The translations under genes were made by a program, and so were the position numbers. From Syntrophomonadaceae bacterium (GTDB lineage: Bacteria; Bacillota_B; Syntrophomonadia; Syntrophomonadales; Syntrophomonadaceae), in the NCBI GenBank assembly GCA_030627145.1, contig DAOUSQ010000082.1, positions 1 to 5,416 on the forward strand: 5,416 nucleotides of DNA, written 5' to 3'. The notes below the pieces were generated by a model. The model saw nothing but the letters and a program-made list of their open reading frames with translations, was not told the DNA's origin and did not search any database. This document shows positions 1 through 5,188 of the stretch, piece after piece (positions within the stretch are counted from its first letter, which is position 1; every line of letters begins with the position of its first letter).

Positions 1-66
1 ACTAATTCTTCGGCATTTGACGCGGAAGCTAAAGCATCCGCTACAAATAATATAGAAAAATTATAA
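1..66 (+). CDS. Possible 3' end of a converging gene (partial, unidentified)
   Basis: Frame 1 on the plus strand is open from the window edge to a TAA at 64-66, giving 21 codons that end in ...ASATNNIEKL. The residue mix (Ala, Glu, Lys, Asn, Asp) looks like an ordinary helical C-terminus. The stop lies 39 bases from the argB stop, which suits two converging genes. Against it, 21 codons is short, a second plus frame is also open as far as 53-55, and I recognise no family. It is equally possible that this is non-coding DNA. On the minus strand the stretch 1-105 offers no usable ATG, GTG or TTG start with an open frame. Confidence 0.3.
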   Translation, partial: TNSSAFDAEAKASATNNIEKL

Positions 67-105
67 AAGTTTTAGGTTTTTGCAAGGGAATCAAAATTAT
101 TGATG

Positions 106-969
106 CTAATCATTTACCACCATAGTTCCTATACCTTTATTAGTAAATATTTCCAATAGTATGGAATGGGGTACCCTGCCATCAATAATATGAGTCCTAC
201 CCACTCCACCAGTAACTGATTCCACACAGCATTTTACCTTGGGGATCATACCCCCGGCGATAATACCTTCATCTATGTACTTATCTGCCTCACTTACTTT
301 AAGGACTGAAATCAGACTTTCCTTATCTTCCGGGTTATTTAATAAACCAGGTACATCTGTAAGTAATACTAGCTTATCAGCTTTCATAGCTACAGCTATA
401 GCAGAAGCTACTAAATCTGCGTTTATGTTATAGCTTTCCTGGTTATCGCCCATGCCAATAGGTGCAATAACTGGAATATACCCACTTTCTATTACTGTCT
501 CTATTACTTCTGGATTAATTGAGCTAACTTCTCCAGCAAAGCCCATCTTACCGGTAGTATCTACAGGCCGGGCCTTTATTAGTCCCCCATCTTTTCCTGA
601 AATTCCTACTGCTTTGCCGCCACTGGCATTAATTCCGGCAACAATTTCCTTATTTACCTTGCCCCCCAGTACCATTTCTACTATCTCCATAGTTTCCCTG
701 TCGGTAACCCTGAGACCATTTAAGAAAGTAACTTCCAGCCCCAGTCGCCTCAGCATTATGTTAATCTCAGGTCCTCCCCCATGTACTACCACAGGATGCA
801 TTCCTACATATTTCATCAGGACTATGTCCTGCATTATTTTGTTCTTTAAAGCACAGTCTGTCATAGCTGCCCCACCATATTTTATTATCACTCTTTTTCC
901 GTAGAATTCTTTTATATAGGGAAGGGCCTCTACAAGTATTTCAGCTTTTTCCATTGCTGAAATAATCAT
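106..969 (-). CDS. argB: Acetylglutamate kinase (N-acetyl-L-glutamate 5-phosphotransferase)
   Basis: Cytosolic amino-acid kinase that phosphorylates N-acetylglutamate with ATP, the second step of arginine synthesis. The protein is 287 residues, normal for the family. Visible motifs are IIKYGG (Lys30, phosphate binding), HGGGPEIN at about 64-71, NGLRVTD at about 85-91, YNINADLVAS at about 180-189, LLTDVPGLL at about 202-210 and GGMIPKV with Lys244. About 26 residues, predicted helical, precede the first strand. This N-terminal helix, together with the C-terminal FTNKGIGTMV segment, is typical of hexameric arginine-inhibited kinases and is absent from E. coli ArgB, so feedback inhibition by arginine is inferred. 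I chose the ATG at 969 because AGAAGGAG sits 8 nt upstream; the GTG at 978 overlaps that site and cannot be the start. It is the last gene of argC-argJ-argB, 32 nt after argJ. Confidence 0.97.
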   Translation of the reverse strand: MIISAMEKAEILVEALPYIKEFYGKRVIIKYGGAAMTDCALKNKIMQDIVLMKYVGMHPVVVHGGGPEINIMLRRLGLEVTFLNGLRVTDRETMEIVEMVLGGKVNKEIVAGINASGGKAVGISGKDGGLIKARPVDTTGKMGFAGEVSSINPEVIETVIESGYIPVIAPIGMGDNQESYNINADLVASAIAVAMKADKLVLLTDVPGLLNNPEDKESLISVLKVSEADKYIDEGIIAGGMIPKVKCCVESVTGGVGRTHIIDGRVPHSILLEIFTNKGIGTMVVND

Positions 970-977
970 TCTCTTCA

Positions 978-985
978 CTCCTTCT
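978..985 (-). promoter_or_regulatory. Ribosome binding site that sets the argB start
   Basis: AGAAGGAG on the minus strand, 8 nt before the ATG at 969. It overlaps the upstream in-frame GTG at 978, which rules that codon out and shortens the protein by three residues relative to the longest frame. Confidence 0.88.
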
Positions 986-1001
986 GAAATAGTTGTTATT
1001 G

Positions 1002-2207
1002 TTAAGTCCGGTAATCTGCATTAATCCGTACGTATTCATAGGAAAGGTCACAGCCCCAAGCAGTAGCTTCAAAATTCCCGGATTTGAGATCAACCGTTAT
1101 GCTAACGGTATCTTTTTGCAGTTCATCACGGGCCTTTTGTTCATCAAAAGGTAAACCCATTCCATTCTCAGCCATTTTCTCTTTACCCAGGTAAATATCA
1201 ACTTTCCCGGGATCAAAACTGGCCTGGGAGTAACCAGCAGCTGCCAGGATTCTGCCCCAATTTGCATCTTCCCCGAAAACTGCGGTTTTTGTGAGATTAG
1301 ACCCGGTAATTGACCGCCCTATAAGTCGCGCAGTTTCATAATCAAATGCATTAATAACTCGTACTTCTATTAACCGGGTAGCCCCTTCTCCATCCCTGGC
1401 GATCATTTTGGCCAGGTTAATATTGACAAAATCGACTGCTTCTTTTAGTTTTTGATAATCCTTTGATTCCACATCATCAATATAAGGATTACCAGCCAGC
1501 CCATTGGCCATAATAACTGCCATATCGTTGGTAGAGGTATCCCTGTCCACACTGATCATGTTATATGACCGATCACTCGAATCTTTTACCAATTTTTGTA
1601 AACAATTGCTGCTTATAGCAGCATCTGTTGTTATAAAGGCCAGCATAGTCGCCATATTAGGATGTATCATACCGGAACCTTTGGCAATAGCACCTATACG
1701 CACTGGTTTTCCCTGGATTTCAATCTCCACTGCTATTTCTTTATTTACCAGATCGGTTGTCATTATTGCCAGGGAAGCATAATAAGAACCTCCTTTAGAA
1801 ATTGTTTCTGCAGCCCTTTTTATCCCTTTTTTAATTCTGTCCATTGGCATCTGCACTCCGATTACCCCGGTAGAAGCAACTACTACATCATCAGCTTTTA
1901 TTCCCAGTAACTCACCTGTTAACTCGGCCATTTGAATGGCATCCGCTACCCCCTGCTCCCCGGTACAGGCATTGGCATTGCCGCTGTTTACTACAATAGC
2001 CCGAGCAAAACCATCTTTTAGATGATTTTTACAAATATCAATACACGCAGCCCTTACTTTGTTTGTGGTATAAACAGCTGCGCAGGTACTTTTTCTCTCT
2101 GAATAAATAATAGCTACATCTTTTTTGTTCTTTTTCTTGATCTCAGCACATACTCCCTGGGCAAAAAAACCCCGGGGAGCCGTTACAGAACCTTTTATCA
2201 TTTTCAT
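1002..2207 (-). CDS. argJ: Glutamate N-acetyltransferase / ornithine acetyltransferase
   Basis: Moves the acetyl group from N-acetylornithine to glutamate, releasing ornithine and recycling the acetyl group. Some family members also make N-acetylglutamate from acetyl-CoA, which the sequence cannot settle. Length is 401 residues, as usual. Visible motifs are NSGNANACTG at about 74-83, STGVIG at about 112-117 (the Thr-Gly oxyanion hole of the family) and KGSGMIHPNMATML at about 176-189. In this family the precursor cleaves itself between Ala and Thr of ATML, giving an alpha chain to 186 and a beta chain with nucleophile Thr187. The C-terminus ends YVRINADYRT, typical of the family. The start at 2207 is preferred because GGGGGAAGA lies just upstream and inside the longer frame that would begin at 2225. 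An ATG two codons further in (2201) is possible but less well spaced. It follows argC after 219 nt, the widest gap in the cluster. Confidence 0.97.
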   Translation of the reverse strand: MKMIKGSVTAPRGFFAQGVCAEIKKKNKKDVAIIYSERKSTCAAVYTTNKVRAACIDICKNHLKDGFARAIVVNSGNANACTGEQGVADAIQMAELTGELLGIKADDVVVASTGVIGVQMPMDRIKKGIKRAAETISKGGSYYASLAIMTTDLVNKEIAVEIEIQGKPVRIGAIAKGSGMIHPNMATMLAFITTDAAISSNCLQKLVKDSSDRSYNMISVDRDTSTNDMAVIMANGLAGNPYIDDVESKDYQKLKEAVDFVNINLAKMIARDGEGATRLIEVRVINAFDYETARLIGRSITGSNLTKTAVFGEDANWGRILAAAGYSQASFDPGKVDIYLGKEKMAENGMGLPFDEQKARDELQKDTVSITVDLKSGNFEATAWGCDLSYEYVRINADYRT

Positions 2208-2211
2208 CGCA

Positions 2212-2220
2212 TCTTCCCCC
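2212..2220 (-). promoter_or_regulatory. Ribosome binding site that sets the argJ start
   Basis: GGGGGAAGA on the minus strand, with GGGGGA ending 7 nt before the ATG at 2207. The upstream ATG at 2225 is preceded only by A/T-rich sequence without any purine-rich site, so the downstream start is favoured. Confidence 0.7.
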
Positions 2221-2332
2221 AACATAAATAATATAATCTGGCATTCTAATTACTTACTCAACTTTCGCATTTGACAATACCTAATTTGAAGTAATACTAA
2301 AATATGGATGTTTTTTGCCCAAGAATACTAAG

Positions 2333-2353
2333 TTAGGAGTTAGGTGTTAAGAG
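2333..2353. repeat. Degenerate 7-bp tandem repeat (TTAGGAG type), three units
   Basis: Plus-strand units TTAGGAG, TTAGGTG and TTAAGAG lie head to tail in the argC-argJ gap. Each unit differs from the first by one base at most. The tract is non-coding and about 40 bases from a second heptamer cluster. Confidence 0.6.
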
Positions 2354-2393
2354 TTCTTGTAATCAAATTCAGCTAAGTTAATGATTATTTGCT

Positions 2394-2421
2394 TCACGTC
2401 TAAGCCCTAACGTCTCACGTC
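2394..2421. repeat. Degenerate 7-bp tandem repeat (TCACGTC type), four units
   Basis: Plus-strand units TCACGTC, TAAGCCC, TAACGTC and TCACGTC fill 28 bases just downstream of the argC stop. The first and last units are identical, the third differs by one base and the second is divergent. The unit length matches the neighbouring cluster at 2333-2353, which suggests a related kind of repeat. It resembles in style the short tandem heptamers known from filamentous cyanobacteria, but no relation is claimed. Confidence 0.6.
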
Positions 2422-2426
2422 TTAAT

Positions 2427-3464
2427 TTAAGGATGTACCCCGGCAAACTTTAGCCCCTTGCTCTCTTCTATTCCCATCATAATGTTTAAATTCTGGATGG
2501 CCTGTCCGGAGGCACCTTTAGTTAAATTATCCAAGGCAGATACCAGGATAACACGTTTACTCTTCTCATCCACATAGATTCCAATATCAATTATGTTACT
2601 GCCATAAACCCACTTGGTATGAGGCATAAGCCCTTCTGGTAATAAGCGGACAAATTCTTCGTTCCCATATTTGTTCTCCAGGACCCTTCTTACTTGATTA
2701 GCATTCACTCCACTTCGCAGACGGGTATATATGGTAGTTAATATACCACGGTTCATCGGTACAAGATGGGGTGTAAAAATCATTTCTACTTCTGTCCCGG
2801 CAGCAAAGCTTAATTCTTGAGCAATTTCTGGCCCGTGACGGTGAGTCCCTAGCCCATAAGCTTTAATGCCCTCATTTACCTCACAGAAATGGCTGCTGGC
2901 TCTAAGTCCTCTACCTGCTCCCGATACCCCCGTTTTTGAATCTATTACTATTCCTTCTGGCTCTATTAACCCGGCCTCTAAAAGAGGAACTATGGGTAGT
3001 ATAGCTCCGGTGGGAAAACAACCCGGGTTGGCAATAAGTTGCGCTTTTTTGATTTTTTCCCGGTAAATTTCCGGTAATCCATAAACTGCTTCAGTTAGCA
3101 TTTCCGGCGCTTCGTGAATTTTATCATAGTACTGCTCGTAAAGCCCGGCATCTTTTAAACGAAAATCTGCTCCCAGGTCAACACATTTCATACCTGTCGG
3201 CAGGAGTTCCATGGCTATGGTAACTGATAACCCATGGGGAAGAGCCAGGAACACGGCATCACACCGGCCTTTTATTTTATTTACATCACTTTTTTCACAT
3301 ACCAGGTCACTAAAACCTATCAACTGGGGATAGATTTCATCTATTCTTCTGCCCACATTGTCGGTAGATAATATACAAACAGGTTCAAATTCATCATGCA
3401 GAGACATAAGCCTTAATAAATCCGCCGCTGTATATCCATCACCAATTATTCCTATTTTATGCAA
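2427..3464 (-). CDS. argC: N-acetyl-gamma-glutamyl-phosphate reductase
   Basis: NADPH-dependent reduction of N-acetylglutamyl phosphate to the semialdehyde, the third step of arginine synthesis. Length is 345 residues, fitting the long (type 1) form. An N-terminal nucleotide-binding segment (KIGIIGDGYTAADLLRL, 3-19) is followed by DLGADFRL at 97-104, the catalytic-cysteine motif NPGCFPTG with Cys149, SKTGVSGAGR at about 176-185, FCEVNEG at 193-199 and HRHGPEI at 208-214. The nucleotide-binding loop is odd: most relatives read GASGYTGAE or close to it, while this one reads GDGYTAAD, one residue shorter and with Ala for the last Gly. The start is a TTG at 3464, supported by GAAGGAGG 9 nt upstream; the ATG further up runs into a stop. 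It is the first gene of the arginine cluster, directly under the ArgR-type operator. Confidence 0.96.
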   Translation of the reverse strand: MHKIGIIGDGYTAADLLRLMSLHDEFEPVCILSTDNVGRRIDEIYPQLIGFSDLVCEKSDVNKIKGRCDAVFLALPHGLSVTIAMELLPTGMKCVDLGADFRLKDAGLYEQYYDKIHEAPEMLTEAVYGLPEIYREKIKKAQLIANPGCFPTGAILPIVPLLEAGLIEPEGIVIDSKTGVSGAGRGLRASSHFCEVNEGIKAYGLGTHRHGPEIAQELSFAAGTEVEMIFTPHLVPMNRGILTTIYTRLRSGVNANQVRRVLENKYGNEEFVRLLPEGLMPHTKWVYGSNIIDIGIYVDEKSKRVILVSALDNLTKGASGQAIQNLNIMMGIEESKGLKFAGVHP

Positions 3465-3473
3465 ACTATAGAG

Positions 3474-3481
3474 CCTCCTTC
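3474..3481 (-). promoter_or_regulatory. Strong ribosome binding site before the TTG start of argC
   Basis: GAAGGAGG on the minus strand ends 9 nt before TTG at 3464. No ATG or GTG in that frame is nearer, so the site decides for a TTG start. An upstream ATG at 3481-3483 is in another frame and stops after five codons. Confidence 0.85.
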
Positions 3482-3517
3482 ATGTACCCACTATCACTTT
3501 TTTATTATTCCTGATCT

Positions 3518-3571
3518 ATCAAATTTATACACTCGACTTTATAATTATACAATCGAGTGTATAAATTTGCA
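3518..3571. promoter_or_regulatory. Triple ArgR operator (three ARG-box-like sites)
   Basis: Three 14-bp sites fit the ARG-box pattern TGNATWWWWATNCA: 3518-3531 (three mismatches, its right half exact), 3538-3551 (one mismatch) and 3558-3571 (one mismatch). Their centres fall at 3524.5, 3544.5 and 3564.5, an exact 20-bp period that places them on one face of the helix. The whole element is also a 50-bp palindrome (3520-3569) in which 23 of 25 base pairs match, with perfect 17-bp outer arms at 3520-3536 and 3553-3569. The sites cover the -35 box, the -10 box and the start of the transcript of argC. Repression by ArgR with bound arginine is the natural reading, but the identity of the regulator is inferred. 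Confidence 0.78.
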
Positions 3572-3572
3572 A
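3544..3572 (-). promoter_or_regulatory. Sigma-A type promoter of argCJB
   Basis: On the minus strand TTGCAA (3572-3567) and a perfect TATAAT (3549-3544) are separated by 17 nt. Transcription should begin near 3537, leaving an untranslated leader of about 70 nt before argC. Because the start point lies inside the palindrome, the transcript does not contain both arms, so the dyad acts as a DNA site and not as an RNA hairpin. Confidence 0.82.
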
Positions 3573-3660
3573 TACAGTAATCATAACTTAATAAATTTTC
3601 TAATTTTTATGTATTCATATCCTTCATTATGGGTAATATATATTTACCTTTTGAATAGTT
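3573..3660. other. A/T-rich spacer upstream of the argC promoter
   Basis: Very A/T-rich, with no convincing gene on either strand. A weak 5-bp dyad GGTAA...TTACC lies at 3632-3648. A poor plus-strand promoter could be drawn as TTCATA (3614-3619), 17 nt, TATATA (3637-3642), but A/T-rich DNA gives such matches by chance. Confidence 0.4.
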
Positions 3661-3662
3661 AG

Positions 3663-3676
3663 CGGGAATTTTCCCG
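3663..3676. repeat. Short inverted repeat
   Basis: CGGGAA and TTCCCG are separated by two bases, so a folded form would be a 5-bp stem with a 4-nt loop. It is not followed by a T-run in either direction and its role is unknown. It lies 15 bases from the larger hairpin at 3692-3722. Confidence 0.5.
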
Positions 3677-3691
3677 GTAGCTTTCATATAT

Positions 3692-3722
3692 AGAATGGGA
3701 AGAGCACTGCTCTTCCCATTCT
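3692..3722. terminator. Hairpin terminator between the MEMO–AMMECR1 gene and argC
   Basis: Perfect 15-base arms, AGAATGGGAAGAGCA and its complement, around one central base; the realistic fold is a 13-bp stem with a 5-nt loop. On the plus strand it is followed by a T-rich run (3723-3741), the classical intrinsic form. On the minus strand, the direction of the gene that ends at 3781, it is followed only by TATATATGAAAG, a weak tail. It probably insulates the arginine promoter from upstream readthrough, perhaps working in both directions, but the better tail faces the strand where no gene is known. Confidence 0.75.
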
Positions 3723-3780
3723 TATTTTTATTTAATTTTTTTGACCTTAATAAAATTTCATTTATTAACCATATTTTACC

Positions 3781-5172
3781 TCAGGTAAAACGTTTTACTT
3801 CAAACCGCTCGATATTATATTTATCACCGGGAGAAATACCAGCTTTTTGTAGAGCAATAGAAAGCTGCTCATCTACTGTATTTACTCCTTCAAGATCAGG
3901 CAGGAGCAGCCCTCTTTTATGACCTTTGCTTACTATAACACCATATTTTTTTGGATCAAGGTCATTTTTTTTACATGGTTCAGGATCACCAAGAATATCT
4001 ACTGAATACACTAAATCTTGAAGTTCATTTTTTTCTACTGGCAGGAAACGGGGGTCCTTTGTTCCAGCACTTATGGCATTACTGGCTATTTCTTCGGAAA
4101 TATCTCCGTAAACCGGCATAGTTGTCCCTATGCATCCTCTTAACTGGCCATTTTTTTTAAGGGAGACAAAAACCCCGGATTTTTGCTGTTTGAGTTTATA
4201 CATTTCAGATGAGACCTCGGGAAGACTTCCCTTATTAATATAACTTTCCAGTATCATACGGGCCCATCTCACAGGCAAACTCTCATTCTGTCGTATTTTT
4301 TTCATTTTACTTTCTTTTTCTCCCCTGAGCTTTTTTAGATAGCTTTCCGCATGCTTACCGGGAACGCAGCCGGCAGTTAAATAACCTACCCCAAAAGGTC
4401 CCTCATACCCAAATATCCGTGATTCAAACTGGTAACCATCCAGTGCTCCCAGCATTATTACCAGTGATCGATACCCACATTCCCCAGCGTTATTTCTAAG
4501 GTTTTCAGGTATATTTAAAATTGACACAACGTCTCTTGATTCCAGGTAACGTTTTACTAACTCGTCAAACCTGGCTCCATCCGGGTGATAATCATAAGGT
4601 CCTTCATCTTTTAAGCGGTGCGACATATCCCCTGAAGCCACTACAGCAATCCTTTTTCCTACATTAGCCGCAACATCCTTAATAATACTGCCAAAGGTAT
4701 AAAGATCAAATACAGGTAAATAACCGATACTAATAGCAAGTATGGGTATATCACGCATTCCAGCTTCCTGCAAATAATACAAGGGAACCAGTATCCCATG
4801 ATCAAGTCTTGAGTTCAACCTGTTTTTCTGGGCTACTGCTTCATCTAAAGCCAAAAATTTAATTCCCGCATCGGTTGAACGTTTTCCTATCTCAGCAAGC
4901 AAGCTCAAATCATTTTTTATGCTTGTCCCTACTGTACTCCCAAAATTTAAGAAATCTCCCCCTAAATTCAGCTCACTTAAACAGGATATGGCATCAGAAA
5001 AAATATTGCCGTGAGGAGTTAGAAAAACAATAGTGTCTGGTAAGCTGTCCAGAAGTTCCTCTGCCATTCTTTGCATTCCCCTGACGGTTAACTGCACATC
5101 CTCAATGTTTTTTCCTCCTATTTCGGGAATCGTTAAAGGAGGATGAGGAGAGAGAGCAGCATAAGTTATCAT
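3781..5172 (-). CDS. AmmeMemoRadiSam-type fusion: MEMO/LigB-like domain plus AMMECR1 domain
   Basis: Two domains in one 463-residue protein. Residues 1 to about 275 form a class III extradiol dioxygenase-like (MEMO/LigB) domain with SPHPP (His10), TPHG (His54), LDHG (His125), SGDMSHR (His185), GECGYRS (Glu231, Cys232) and GYEGPFGVGYLTAGC. A lysine-rich linker (about 280-292) leads to an AMMECR1 domain to the C-terminus, with the signature LRGCIGT at 344-350 and DPRFLPV at about 373-379. In many anaerobes these two families occur with a radical SAM enzyme as the AmmeMemoRadiSam system, whose substrate is not settled. No radical SAM gene is visible here. No signal peptide or membrane segment is seen, so the protein is probably cytosolic. 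The start is ATG at 5172, 7 nt after AGGAGG; the longer frame from TTG at 5196 includes that site and overlaps the amidase stop. It lies 16 nt after the amidase gene, so the two are likely one operon. Confidence 0.92.
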   Translation of the reverse strand: MITYAALSPHPPLTIPEIGGKNIEDVQLTVRGMQRMAEELLDSLPDTIVFLTPHGNIFSDAISCLSELNLGGDFLNFGSTVGTSIKNDLSLLAEIGKRSTDAGIKFLALDEAVAQKNRLNSRLDHGILVPLYYLQEAGMRDIPILAISIGYLPVFDLYTFGSIIKDVAANVGKRIAVVASGDMSHRLKDEGPYDYHPDGARFDELVKRYLESRDVVSILNIPENLRNNAGECGYRSLVIMLGALDGYQFESRIFGYEGPFGVGYLTAGCVPGKHAESYLKKLRGEKESKMKKIRQNESLPVRWARMILESYINKGSLPEVSSEMYKLKQQKSGVFVSLKKNGQLRGCIGTTMPVYGDISEEIASNAISAGTKDPRFLPVEKNELQDLVYSVDILGDPEPCKKNDLDPKKYGVIVSKGHKRGLLLPDLEGVNTVDEQLSIALQKAGISPGDKYNIERFEVKRFT

Positions 5173-5179
5173 TATATCG

Positions 5180-5185
5180 CCTCCT
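5180..5185 (-). promoter_or_regulatory. Ribosome binding site that sets the MEMO–AMMECR1 gene start
   Basis: AGGAGG on the minus strand, 7 nt before ATG at 5172 and inside the longer frame beginning at TTG 5196. It lies in the 16-nt gap after the amidase stop codon. Confidence 0.9.
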
Positions 5186-5188
5186 GGT

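Noticed and set aside
22..41. Hairpin GCGGA...TCCGC near the left edge as an argB terminator
   Set aside because: The stem has an A-A mismatch, a 4-base loop and no T-run on the minus-strand side; it may also lie in coding DNA of a converging gene.
90..104. Dyad ATCAA...TTGAT right after argB as a terminator
   Set aside because: Only five A/T-rich pairs and no following T-run, so it is too weak to call.
452..904. 150-codon plus-strand open frame opposite argB
   Set aside because: It is antisense to a well-identified gene, rich in Ser, Thr, Pro and Ile as expected of a shadow frame, and has no ribosome site that I can see.
3465..3540. T-box or arginine-sensing leader in the argC 5' region
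   Set aside because: The leader is only about 70 nt and shows no T-box core sequence, specifier stem or terminator.
3521..3568. The long inverted repeat upstream of argC as an RNA terminator or attenuator
   Set aside because: The predicted transcription start falls between the arms, so the argC transcript carries only one arm, and no T-run follows. A DNA operator explains it better.
3459..3662. 67-codon plus-strand open frame across the argC promoter
   Set aside because: It overlaps the promoter and operator, starts inside argC, lacks a ribosome site and has an A/T-driven residue mix.
4303..4305. Internal ATG in the linker of the MEMO–AMMECR1 gene that could start a free AMMECR1 protein
   Set aside because: The nearest purine-rich site (GGGGAG) is about 14 nt away, too far for a convincing start, and the frame is continuous with the N-terminal domain.
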